This document shows, piece after piece, positions 43,680-51,637 of a stretch of 64,000 nucleotides of DNA (positions within the stretch are counted from its first letter, which is position 1; each line of letters begins with the position of its first letter). The position numbers were made by a program, and so were the translations under genes. The stretch covers positions 186,001-250,000 of the forward strand of contig NC_008048.1 in the NCBI RefSeq assembly GCF_000013985.1, in the 5' to 3' direction. The notes under the pieces are model-generated. The model did no database searches, was not told the origin of the DNA, and saw only the letters and a program-made list of their open reading frames with translations. The DNA comes from Sphingopyxis alaskensis RB2256. Lineage in GTDB: Bacteria > Pseudomonadota > Alphaproteobacteria > Sphingomonadales > Sphingomonadaceae.

Positions 43680-45212
43680 ATGCACCCCTCAGTCCACGCC
43701 CGCACCAACCCTGAAAAGGCCGCGATCATCGTCGCCGAGACGGGAGAGGAAATCAGCTATGGCGACCTTGACGCCGCCTCGAACCGCGCCGCGCAGCTGT
43801 TCCGCGCCAACGGGCTGGGGCATGAGGATGTCGTTGCCTTCATGCTCGACAACACGCCGCATTATTACGGCCTGACCTGGGGCGCGCAGCGCGCGGGGCT
43901 GCGCTATGTCTGCATCTCGTCGCGGCTGACGCAGGACGAGACCGACTATATCCTGGACAATTCGGGCGCGCAGATCCTCGTCGTCTCGGCCAGTCTCGCC
44001 GACGCCGCGCAGCGGCTGACGACCGGCATCAAGCGCTTTGTGATGGGCGGCGCCATCGCGGGTTATGAAAGCTGGGAGGATGCCGTCGCGGCCATGCCCG
44101 CGACGCCCGTTGCCGACGAGCGCGCGGGGGTTGACATGCTCTATTCGTCCGGGACCACCGGGCGCCCCAAGGGTGTGCGCGTTCCGCTGCCCGAGGATCC
44201 GGCGATCGACGCGACGAACAGCCTGGTCATGCTCGCTTCGGCAGTGTTCCAGATCAATGCGGACAGCATCTATCTCTCGCCCGCGCCGCTCTATCACGCC
44301 GCGCCGCTCCGCTGGTCGATGACGATCCACCGGCTCGGCGGCACCGTCGTCCTGATGAAGAAGTTCGATCCCGAAGCGGCGCTGGCGCACATCGAACGCT
44401 ATCGCGTGAACAGCAGCCAATGGGTGCCGACGCATTTCGTGCGGATGCTGAAACTGCCGGAGGAGGTGCGGAACCGCTACGATCTTTCGTCGCTCAAGGT
44501 CGCGATCCATGCCGCCGCGCCGTGCCCGGTGCCGGTGAAGCAGGCGATGATCGACTGGTGGGGACCGGTATTGTATGAATATTATGCCGGATCCGAAGGC
44601 AATGGCATGACCTTCATCTCCAGCACCGACTGGCTGACGCACAAGGGCAGCGTCGGGCGCCCGATCCTCGGCGCCGTGCATATCATGGGCGAGGACAATG
44701 AAACCGAACTCGGCGTGGGCGAGGAAGGCACGATCTTTTTCGAGAGCGAGAATGTCTTCGAATATCATGGCGACGACGAAAAAACGGCGTCGAGCCGCAA
44801 TTCGAAAGGCTGGTCGACGCTCGGCGATGTGGGCAGGCTCGACGAGGAGGGCTTTCTCTACCTCACCGACCGCAAGAGCTTCATGATCATCTCGGGCGGG
44901 GTGAACATCTATCCGCAGGAAATCGAGAATCACCTTGTCACCCATCCCAAGGTCGCCGACGTCGCGGTGGTCGGCGGTCCGCACGAGGAGATGGGCGAGG
45001 AGGTGATCGCGGTGGTCCAGCCCGCCGACATGGCCGAGGCGGGCGACGCGCTGCGCGACGAGCTCATCGCCTATGCGCGCGAAAAACTGTCGGGGGTGAA
45101 GATTCCGCGCCGTATCGACTTCCTCGAAGCCTTGCCGCGCCATGACACGGGCAAGCTCTACAAACGCCTGCTTCGCGACCGATATTGGGAGAAGGCGAAG
45201 GCGGAGGCCTGA
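43680..45212 (+). CDS. Acyl-CoA synthetase / AMP-dependent ligase (2)
   Basis: 510 aa. YSSGTTGRPKGVR (about 156-168), YEYYAGSEGNGMTF and GKLYKRLL give the ANL motifs. Distinct from the divergent ligase, with which it shares length and fold only. It begins a coupled run of three genes ending in an enoyl-CoA hydratase, which suggests degradation of an aromatic or branched acyl compound by CoA-dependent beta-oxidation steps (inference). Confidence 0.88.
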   Translation: MHPSVHARTNPEKAAIIVAETGEEISYGDLDAASNRAAQLFRANGLGHEDVVAFMLDNTPHYYGLTWGAQRAGLRYVCISSRLTQDETDYILDNSGAQILVVSASLADAAQRLTTGIKRFVMGGAIAGYESWEDAVAAMPATPVADERAGVDMLYSSGTTGRPKGVRVPLPEDPAIDATNSLVMLASAVFQINADSIYLSPAPLYHAAPLRWSMTIHRLGGTVVLMKKFDPEAALAHIERYRVNSSQWVPTHFVRMLKLPEEVRNRYDLSSLKVAIHAAAPCPVPVKQAMIDWWGPVLYEYYAGSEGNGMTFISSTDWLTHKGSVGRPILGAVHIMGEDNETELGVGEEGTIFFESENVFEYHGDDEKTASSRNSKGWSTLGDVGRLDEEGFLYLTDRKSFMIISGGVNIYPQEIENHLVTHPKVADVAVVGGPHEEMGEEVIAVVQPADMAEAGDALRDELIAYAREKLSGVKIPRRIDFLEALPRHDTGKLYKRLLRDRYWEKAKAEA

Positions 45213-45216
45213 TGCA

Positions 45217-45849
45217 ATGACCGCCGCGCGCGTCGAGTTTTTCTTCGATCTATCCTCGCCCTGGACCTGCCTCGCCTTTCACAACCTGCCTGCCGTGCTC
45301 GAACGGACAGGCGCGAGCGCGCTGTATCGGCCGATCCTCGTCGGCGGCGTGTTCAATGCGGTCAATCCCGCCGTCTATGCGGCGCGCGAGCAGACCGACA
45401 ACCGGCGGCTCCAGCATAGCTGGAAGGTGCTGAAGGACTGGGCGCGCCTTGCCGACGTGCCGATGAATTTTCCCTCGCGATGGCATCCGGCAAAGAGCAT
45501 CGCCGCGATGCGTTTCTGCTGCGCGATCGAAGCGGATCAGGCGGCGCTCGTCCGCTTTGCGCGCGGCGCCTTCGCGAGCTATTTCGACCGGCAGGAAAAT
45601 CTCGACGACCCGGTGGTGCTCGCGGCGGTCGCCGATGCCGAGGGGCTCGACGGCGCCGCGCTCGCCGCCGCGGCGGGGAGCGATGCGGTCAAGGCGCGGC
45701 TGCGTGCGAACACCGATGAACTCATCGCGCGCGGCGGCTATGGTTCGCCGACGATCTTCGTCGATCGCGATGACATGTATTTCGGCAACGACCAGCTTCC
45801 GCTTGTCGAGGCGGCTCTAAAACATAAAACGCAGAGGACTCTCGCATGA
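45217..45849 (+). CDS. DsbA/GST-kappa family protein (2-hydroxychromene-2-carboxylate isomerase-like)
   Basis: 210 aa from ATG 45217. The N-terminus VEFFFDLSSPWTCLAFHNLP has the SPxxxLA pattern of the kappa GST/HCCA isomerase family, and GSPTIFVDRDDMYFGNDQLP is the second signature. Members isomerise hydroxychromene carboxylate in naphthalene breakdown, but many act on other compounds. It lies 4 bp after ligase 2 and overlaps the hydratase start (ATGA), consistent with a catabolic operon. Confidence 0.87.
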   Translation: MTAARVEFFFDLSSPWTCLAFHNLPAVLERTGASALYRPILVGGVFNAVNPAVYAAREQTDNRRLQHSWKVLKDWARLADVPMNFPSRWHPAKSIAAMRFCCAIEADQAALVRFARGAFASYFDRQENLDDPVVLAAVADAEGLDGAALAAAAGSDAVKARLRANTDELIARGGYGSPTIFVDRDDMYFGNDQLPLVEAALKHKTQRTLA

Positions 45850-46649
45850 AGGACCGGATTTCGATCACCATGCTCGACGGCGGGATCGCCGACGTCCGGC
45901 TGATCCGCGCCGACAAGATGAATGCGCTCGACAGCGCAATGTGGGAAGCACTGGCCGAAGCGGTCGATCAGCTGAAGGCGACGGCGGGGCTGCGCGTCGT
46001 CGTCCTGTCGGGCGAGGGGCGCGCCTTTTGCGCGGGCCTCGACCTTTCGAGCCTCGGCGGCGATCGCGACCCCGGCGCGAGCAGCGCGGGCGGGGGGCTC
46101 GCCGAACGGACACGGGGCATCGCCAATAATGCCCAATATGCCGCCTGGGGCTGGCGCGAGCTGCCTGTGCCGGTGATCGCGGCGGTGCACGGCGTCGCCT
46201 TTGGCGCGGGCAGCCAGATCATGGCCGCCGCCGACATCCGCATCGTCCACCCCGACACGCGCATCGCGATCATGGAGATGCGCTGGGGCCTCGTCCCCGA
46301 CGTGGCGGGGATGGCGCTGTGGCGCACGCAGGTCGCCGACGATGTGCTGCGCGAGCTTGTCTACACCAACCGCGAGTTCACCGGGTCGGAGGCGAAGCTG
46401 CTTGGCTTTGCGACGCATGTGTCGGACGACCCGCTGGCCAAGGCGATGGAACTCGCCGCGGTGATTGCCGACAAGAACCCGCACGCGATCCGCGGCGCCA
46501 AGCGCCTCTGCAACATGCTCGGCGATGCGAGCGACGCCGAAATCCTGCAGGCCGAAAGCGACGAGCAGGTCAAGCTCATCCGCACCCCGAACCAGATCGA
46601 GGCGGTGATGGCGCATATGGAAAAGCGCAGGCCCAATTTTGTCGACTAG
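45846..46649 (+). CDS. Enoyl-CoA hydratase/isomerase family protein
   Basis: 267 aa crotonase fold. GEGRAFCAGLDLSSL and VHGVAFGAGSQIMAAADIRI are the two oxyanion-forming blocks. The usual two catalytic Glu are not both evident (in GAGSQ and MEMRWGLVPD), so it may hydrate, isomerise or hydrolyse. Its stop codon TAG is part of the CTAG at 46646-46649, into which a transposon was inserted without changing the protein. Confidence 0.88.
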   Translation: MKDRISITMLDGGIADVRLIRADKMNALDSAMWEALAEAVDQLKATAGLRVVVLSGEGRAFCAGLDLSSLGGDRDPGASSAGGGLAERTRGIANNAQYAAWGWRELPVPVIAAVHGVAFGAGSQIMAAADIRIVHPDTRIAIMEMRWGLVPDVAGMALWRTQVADDVLRELVYTNREFTGSEAKLLGFATHVSDDPLAKAMELAAVIADKNPHAIRGAKRLCNMLGDASDAEILQAESDEQVKLIRTPNQIEAVMAHMEKRRPNFVD

Positions 46650-47653
46650 CTGTTTGGTCCCAGCATGTGATGGTGTAGACTTGTCGCCGTTGCAGCGGAG
46701 GGAGCTATGGGACAGATTTTACACGGGAGCGCCAAGACCACGCACGCCATTCGAGGCGAGCTACAGCGATCGCAAGCTTCGGTCGCGAGCCTCGCGAGGA
46801 AGTACGGGATCAACGAGAAGACCGTCTTGAAGTGGCGCCATCGGCAGTCTGTGGACGACATGCCGATGGGGCCGAAGGAGCGCCGCAGCACCGTCCTCTC
46901 GCCTATGGAAGAAGCTGCCATCGTGGCGTTGCGGGTTCAGGCGCGGTTGCCGCTCGACGACGTCTACATCGCGCTAAAGGACGTGATCCCGCAGTTGACG
47001 CGCTCGTCGCTGCATCGCTGCCTGCAACGGCATGGCATCAGCCGCCTGCCCAAAGCGGACCGCGAGAAGCCGAAGAAGTTCAAGGATTATGAGATCGGCT
47101 ACTTCCACATCGACATCGCCGAGCTACGCTATGAGGGCGGCAAGGCCTTCCTCTATGTGGCGGTGGACCGCACCTCGAAGCTGGTCTTCGCCCGCATCTA
47201 TCGCAAGGCCACAAAGCTTGCCGCCGCAGCTTTCCTCAAGGTGCTGGTCAAGACCGTGCCTTACAGGATCCACACCGTGCTGACCGACAATGGCGTCCAG
47301 TTCGTCCAGCCCCAGCGCGGCCAGAGCCGGCAATGGCTGATCCACATCTTCGAGCGGGTCTGCCTCGAAAACGGCATCGAGCATCGGCTGACCAAGCCCT
47401 ACCACCCATGGACCAATGGTCAAGCCGAGCGGATGGTCCGAACCATCAAGGAAGCGACCGTCAAATCCTTCCATTATGCCTCGATCCAGGAACTGCGACG
47501 ACACGTCAGCGACTGGCTGATCGCCTACAACTTCGCCAAGCAGCTCAAGGCTCTCAAGTTCAGGACACCATATGAAGCCATCGAGGAACTCTGGAAATCA
47601 AAGCCCGATGTCTTTATCGTCAAACCCAACCATCACATGCTGGGACCAAACAA
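46650..47653 (+). mobile_element. IS481-family insertion sequence
   Basis: Ends pair as TGTTTGGTCCCAGCATGTG... (46651-46674) and its reverse complement (47629-47652), 24 bp perfect. The element is flanked by CTAG on both sides (46646-46649 and 47654-47657), extended to ACTAG. It carries one transposase gene. Both ends of the element sit at a stop codon. Confidence 0.88.
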
Positions 47654-47657
47654 CTAG
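46707..47657 (+). CDS. IS481-family transposase
   Basis: 316 aa. N-terminal HTH (KYGINEKTVLKWRHRQ) and a DDE rve domain: FHIDIAELRY (first D), TDNGVQF (second D), and NGQAERMVRTIKEA (E). The last codons are encoded by the right inverted repeat and the stop TAG is in the flanking CTAG copy, so it ends only because of the target sequence. GGAGGG lies 6 bases before the ATG. The frame is complete and looks functional. Confidence 0.9.
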   Translation: MGQILHGSAKTTHAIRGELQRSQASVASLARKYGINEKTVLKWRHRQSVDDMPMGPKERRSTVLSPMEEAAIVALRVQARLPLDDVYIALKDVIPQLTRSSLHRCLQRHGISRLPKADREKPKKFKDYEIGYFHIDIAELRYEGGKAFLYVAVDRTSKLVFARIYRKATKLAAAAFLKVLVKTVPYRIHTVLTDNGVQFVQPQRGQSRQWLIHIFERVCLENGIEHRLTKPYHPWTNGQAERMVRTIKEATVKSFHYASIQELRRHVSDWLIAYNFAKQLKALKFRTPYEAIEELWKSKPDVFIVKPNHHMLGPNN

Positions 47658-47675
47658 GCTGTAGTGACAATTTAA

Positions 47676-48170
47676 TCATTTGAGCCACAACATTATGCTT
47701 GCGAGTTTGATGAAGCCAAGGAAGTTTGCGGCGAGTTTGTCATGGCGGGTGGCGATGCGTCGCCATTGCTTGAGTTTGGCGAAGAAGCCCTCGATGCCCC
47801 AGCGCTGCTTGTATGCGATGCGGTCGTAACTGCGCTGGACCTTGCGGTGGCGGCGGGGCGGAATGACCGGTTCGCCGCCTTGTTCGGTGATGAGATCGCA
47901 CAGGCTATCGGCGTCGTAGGCGCGGTCGGCCAGCACGTGTTCGGCCTTCAGGCCGCGGATCAGGTCGCAGGCCGGGGCCATATCGTTCTGCTGGCCGGGG
48001 CCGAGCATGAAGCGCACCGGCAGGCCGAGAGCATCGACTACAGCGTGGATCTTGGTCCCGAACCCGCCTCTTGAGCGGCCCAGAGCCTGGGCTTGAACGC
48101 CCCCCTTTTTACCCTGGCCCCGGCGGCCTGGGCTTGGGCACGGATTACGGTGGCGTCGATCGCCAGCCAT
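47676..48170 (-). CDS. IS5/IS427-group transposase, second frame (orfB)
   Basis: The meaningful part starts near 48110 at an AAAAAGGGGGG slip site (minus strand, 48110-48100); the 20 or so residues before it are out-of-frame shadow of orfA. From there GGFGTKIHAVVDALGLP, DRAYDAD (second Asp) and KQRWGIEGFFAKLKQW with the catalytic Glu complete the DDE domain. Programmed -1 frameshifting should make the active OrfAB fusion. Confidence 0.88.
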   Translation of the reverse strand: MAGDRRHRNPCPSPGRRGQGKKGGVQAQALGRSRGGFGTKIHAVVDALGLPVRFMLGPGQQNDMAPACDLIRGLKAEHVLADRAYDADSLCDLITEQGGEPVIPPRRHRKVQRSYDRIAYKQRWGIEGFFAKLKQWRRIATRHDKLAANFLGFIKLASIMLWLK

Positions 48171-48448
48171 TCGATGTCGGGGTCATCGGACACGGCTGCG
48201 AATATCCGGTCGATCACCCCCTGTTCGATCCAACGATAATAGCGCCGCTTTACAGTCTGGTAGGGGCCAAATCGCTCGGGCAGATCACGCCACCGCCCAC
48301 CCGAATGCGCCAGCCACAGCAAAGCATCCAGAAACCGCCGACCATCGCTGCGCGGTCCGCGCTTGCCCTTGCGGCCACCGGGCACAAACTCCCGAAGCCG
48401 CTCCCACTGATCGTCCCTGAGAACCTCGCCTTCCACACCAGCCTCCAA
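48038..48448 (-). CDS. IS5/IS427-group transposase, first frame (orfA)
   Basis: 136 aa. DDQWERLREFVPG and GRRFLDALLWLAHSGGRWRDLP are the DUF4096 N-terminal domain of IS5-type transposases, followed by the first catalytic Asp in IDATVI. The frame runs past the slip site at 48110-48100 and then adds an unrelated tail. orfB continues in the -1 frame. Confidence 0.9.
   Translation of the reverse strand: MEAGVEGEVLRDDQWERLREFVPGGRKGKRGPRSDGRRFLDALLWLAHSGGRWRDLPERFGPYQTVKRRYYRWIEQGVIDRIFAAVSDDPDIEWLAIDATVIRAQAQAAGARVKRGAFKPRLWAAQEAGSGPRSTL
48100..48110 (-). other. Programmed -1 frameshift slip site
   Basis: AAAAAGGGGGG on the minus strand, at the point where orfA and orfB reading frames (offset by -1) join in family position. 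Confidence 0.75.
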
Positions 48449-48506
48449 AAGCCAGTGTTGAATCAGAACTCGCGTCAGTTGGGAATCCCTAAATTGTCAC
48501 TACAGC

Positions 48507-48777
48507 CTAGAGCGCGATGACCTGATATTGACCCACCGTGATTGCCCCCTGAAGTTCGTCGGCAAGAAGCGTCTCGCAGGACGGGCTGGTTGCCCGGACC
48601 AGAGACGCGCCGCTGTCCGGCGGGCTTCAGGGGGCAACCCCTCCGGCGGGCCGATTCTGGCCGATTGCCACGTTGCTCGTCGGGCGCGATGTCCCGCATC
48701 GCGCCGCTCCTCGCCCCTCGCACTCGACCAGAATCGCCTCCGTCACGGTGGGTCAATATCAGGTCATCGCGCTCTAG
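48507..48777. mobile_element. MITE-like element with 35-bp perfect terminal repeats
   Basis: The first 35 bases (48507-48541, CTAGAGCGCGATGACC...) are the exact reverse complement of the last 35 (48743-48777). If the CTAG at both ends is target duplication, the element is 263 bp. Inside are two more hairpins: TTGCCCCCTGAAG/CTTCAGGGGGCAA (48542-48554, 48625-48637) and CGATTCTGG/CCAGAATCG (48651-48659, 48728-48736). It encodes no protein and depends on a transposase elsewhere. Confidence 0.85.
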
Positions 48778-50156
48778 GGGTTTGCAGGTTGTGTATGGCG
48801 TGCCGGGACCTGCGCCGGACGCGCCATCAGCGGGCGCCATCCCGCTTCCCGTTCGCGGCGGCGGCAATAGGTTGTCAGCCCGATTTCGAGCGCGAGCATC
48901 ATGTAGATGAACGGCTGGAAGGCGATGCCGACGAAAAGAGATCCGACCATATAGATGATATGGCCGTGCTGAAGCGCGGTCGCCAGCGGTGCAATCCACT
49001 GCTCTTCGGCGCGGCGCGTCCTGAGGTAGCGGCGTCGGAGCTGTTCCATGCGGGCGAGACCGATCGCGTGGAGGAGCAGCCAGAGCGCGAGGCCCGGATA
49101 ACCCTGTTCGCCGAGCATCTCGAAATAGCTCGAATGATAGGCGCGCGACTGTTCTTCATACACCGTCGGTTCGGCGTTCTGCGGGGCATCGGGGTCATAA
49201 TCGCTCGCCGCCTTTTCGACGCGCACGCGGTTCTGGATATAGGCCTCGAAACCGCCGCCGAAGGGGTTTTCCTTGGCATAGTCCCATGTCCACTGCCACA
49301 CCGCGACGCGGGTGGAAGCCGACTGGTCCGCGCGGTGGTTGCGGATCGTTTCCATGCGCTCGGTAAAGCTTTGCGGCAGGAAGGGAATGGCGGCGATGGC
49401 GAGCAGCCCCGCCCCGGTGATATAGAGAAAGCGGTGCCTGACCGCGCGCAGCGACAGCACCGCGAGCACCGCGAGACAGACGAGCCCGGTGCGCGCCTGC
49501 GTCCCCACGGGGAGCAACATGCACGCGAAACAAAGCGCGAAAGCGAAGAGCGACACGCGCCAGTCGGGCGGAAAGATCGTCCCGTGGCGTCGGTACCAGA
49601 GGATGAGAGGGATGATCGCGATGCCGACCGTCGACATGATCGACCCTTCGTAGAGCCCGTAATTTTCGTTGAGCAGCAGCTGGAGCGTCCCGTAACCGCC
49701 GCCGCCCGCCGCGGTCTTGATGCCGCCCGCGATCGCGATCGACGCGGCGGACAGCAACATGATGAGCGCAAGCGCCTCGATGCGCAGCCTGGTGCGCAGG
49801 GTGAGCGGCAGGAAGATCGCCCAGAGCAGCGCCTTCCAAACCCAGCTCCATTTGTCCGCCGCCTCGACCGGGAAATCGGCCTGGATCGTCGTCATCCAGC
49901 AATAGCCGAGGATGAGTACGAGCAGGGTCTGCCGCCCCGACCATCTGGTGTCGCGCTTGTCGTCGGCGACAAGCCAGCCGACGATGGCGAGGCCGAACAC
50001 GATCAGCGAGACGGGGATCGAATTGATGAGGAAATAGCTCAGCCGCTGCGGCGCGACGATGTCGATGTAGCAGAAGCAGAGGATGAACAGGAACGGCTTG
50101 CGAAAGCCGGTCCCGATGAAAGCGAACAGAAAGGCGACGAAGACCAGGTCACGCAT
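48774..50156 (-). CDS. Exosortase-A-associated O-antigen ligase-like protein
   Basis: 460 aa, about 11-12 membrane helices (FVAFLFAFIGTGF at the start, many hydrophobic segments to 440). The periplasmic loop with ENPFGGGFEAY and the H(S)SYFEMLGEQG region are typical of the wzy/ligase family called putative O-glycosylation ligase of the exosortase A system. It joins polysaccharide to an acceptor in the periplasm. Its stop codon is inside the last CTAG of the MITE. The start overlaps the small upstream gene by 8 bp. Confidence 0.87.
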   Translation of the reverse strand: MRDLVFVAFLFAFIGTGFRKPFLFILCFCYIDIVAPQRLSYFLINSIPVSLIVFGLAIVGWLVADDKRDTRWSGRQTLLVLILGYCWMTTIQADFPVEAADKWSWVWKALLWAIFLPLTLRTRLRIEALALIMLLSAASIAIAGGIKTAAGGGGYGTLQLLLNENYGLYEGSIMSTVGIAIIPLILWYRRHGTIFPPDWRVSLFAFALCFACMLLPVGTQARTGLVCLAVLAVLSLRAVRHRFLYITGAGLLAIAAIPFLPQSFTERMETIRNHRADQSASTRVAVWQWTWDYAKENPFGGGFEAYIQNRVRVEKAASDYDPDAPQNAEPTVYEEQSRAYHSSYFEMLGEQGYPGLALWLLLHAIGLARMEQLRRRYLRTRRAEEQWIAPLATALQHGHIIYMVGSLFVGIAFQPFIYMMLALEIGLTTYCRRREREAGWRPLMARPAQVPARHTQPANP

Positions 50157-50313
50157 CGGTCGGCGCGTCCCCGGTGGCGCGTTCGGCGTCGCGGCGCTGC
50201 TGCCACAGCATCCGCGGGCTCACCTCGCGGTCGAGATCGTCGCGATACAGCAGACGCCACAGCGCGATCGCCATCAGCAAGTGCGTCAGGCCAATGGAAA
50301 AATTGTCGACCAT
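50149..50313 (-). CDS. 54-aa single-helix membrane protein before the ligase
   Basis: ATG 50313 to TGA 50149, 54 aa, ending inside the ligase start. One hydrophobic helix (IGLTHLLMAIALWRLLY) and a charged tail (RDDLDREVSPRMLWQQRRDA). Overlap with the next gene points to translational coupling. No strong ribosome binding site is seen. I do not recognise a family; short proteins at this position occur in exosortase-A loci. Confidence 0.62.
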   Translation of the reverse strand: MVDNFSIGLTHLLMAIALWRLLYRDDLDREVSPRMLWQQRRDAERATGDAPTDA

Positions 50314-50379
50314 AGAGGACGCCGCCTAGGCTATCGGGGTTGACGCCGCGTTAAGCCTTGTCTGTCAAAGCCCCGCACG

Positions 50380-51585
50380 ATGACCCGCATATTGCATGTT
50401 CTTGATCATAGCCTGCCCACGCACAGCGGCTACACCTTTCGCACCCGCGCGCTGATGAAGGCGCAGGTCGCAAAGGGGTGGGAGGTCGCCGGGGTTACCG
50501 GCGTGCGGCATCCCGACGCCGGGCCGGACGGTGAAACGATCGACGGGCTGACCTTCTATCGCACCCCGCCGATCGCGCCCGCGCGCTCGCCGCTGTACGA
50601 ATGGCGTGAGATCGGCGCGCTGGCGCGGCGCGTCGAATCGCTGGCGCGCGACTGGAAACCCGATGTGCTCCACGCCCACTCGCCGGTGCTGGGCGGGCTC
50701 GCGGCGCTGCGCGTAGGCAAGCGGCTGGGCATTCCGGTGATTTATGAAATCCGGGCTTTCTGGGAGGATGCGGCGGTCGGCAACGGCACGGGGCGCGAGG
50801 GCAGTTTGCGTTACCGGCTCACCAAAATGGTCGAAACCTACGCCGTGAAATCGGCCGACGCGGTCGCGGTGATTTGCGAGGGGTTGCGCGGCGACCTGAT
50901 CGCGCGCGGGGTCGATCCGGCAAAGATCACCGTGTCGCCCAACGGCGTCGATCTGGCCCTGTTCGGCGACCCGCCGCCGCGCGACGATGCGCTCGCGTCC
51001 GAACTGGGCCTCGCTTCGGATGATTCGGTGATCGGCTATATCGGCAGCTTTTACGATTATGAGGGGATCGACGACCTGATCGCCGCGATGCCCGCGCTCG
51101 TTGCGGCGCAGCCGAAGGCGCGGCTGCTGCTCGTTGGCGGCGGGCCGATGGAGGCGGCGCTCAAGCGCCAAGCCGCCGCGTCGCCGGCGTCGGCGCAGAT
51201 TCATTTCGTCGGTCGCGTGCCGCATGGCGAAGTCGAACGCTATTATTCGCTGATCGACATCCTCGCCTATCCACGCAAGAAGATGCGCCTGACCGATCTT
51301 GTGACGCCGCTGAAACCGCTCGAAGCGATGGCGCAGGGCAAGCTGGTCGCGGCGTCGGATGTCGGCGGGCACCGCGAACTGATCGAGGATGGCGCGACGG
51401 GCACGCTGTTCGCGCCCGACGAGCCCGCGGCGATTGTGGACGCGCTCGACAAGCTGCTGAAAAATCGCGACATGTGGCCCCAACGGCGGCGGGCCGCACG
51501 TATTTTTGTCGAAAGTCATCGTAACTGGTCATCAAACATTTTACGTTACGAACCGGTTTACCAGCGACTGCTGCGCGGCAGCTGA
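50380..51585 (+). CDS. Exosortase-A-associated family 4 glycosyltransferase
   Basis: 401 aa, GT-B fold. The start LHVLDHSLPTHSGYTFRTRA is specific for the PEP-CTERM/XrtA-associated GT4 family; the C-terminal donor site shows EAMAQGKLVAASDVGGHREL. It adds a sugar to the exopolysaccharide repeat at the inner membrane. It is divergent from the ligase. The rest of the exosortase locus (xrtA, chain-length and export genes) is not in the window. Confidence 0.9.
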   Translation: MTRILHVLDHSLPTHSGYTFRTRALMKAQVAKGWEVAGVTGVRHPDAGPDGETIDGLTFYRTPPIAPARSPLYEWREIGALARRVESLARDWKPDVLHAHSPVLGGLAALRVGKRLGIPVIYEIRAFWEDAAVGNGTGREGSLRYRLTKMVETYAVKSADAVAVICEGLRGDLIARGVDPAKITVSPNGVDLALFGDPPPRDDALASELGLASDDSVIGYIGSFYDYEGIDDLIAAMPALVAAQPKARLLLVGGGPMEAALKRQAAASPASAQIHFVGRVPHGEVERYYSLIDILAYPRKKMRLTDLVTPLKPLEAMAQGKLVAASDVGGHRELIEDGATGTLFAPDEPAAIVDALDKLLKNRDMWPQRRRAARIFVESHRNWSSNILRYEPVYQRLLRGS

Positions 51586-51637
51586 CGCCGTCGGCACGAC
51601 GCGATGCGGGCCCGGCGGGCCATGGATTTGGGAAGAT

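Larger units (their letters stand above)
47658..48506 (-). mobile_element. IS5-family (IS427-group) insertion sequence
   Basis: 849 bp bounded by GCTGTAGTGACAATTTA (47658-47674) and its reverse complement (48490-48506), flanked by CTAG on both sides (47654-47657 and 48507-48510). It carries a two-frame transposase on the minus strand, as the IS427 group does. It is inserted directly behind the IS481-type element. Confidence 0.9.

Noticed and set aside
43476-43685. 70-residue N-terminal extension of acyl-CoA ligase 1.
   Set aside because: It covers the divergent promoter region and the start of the opposite gene, and is not ANL-like.
46707-47657. IS481 transposase as a fusion or extension into the downstream DNA.
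   Set aside because: The frame stops at once in the flanking CTAG; the gene is complete.
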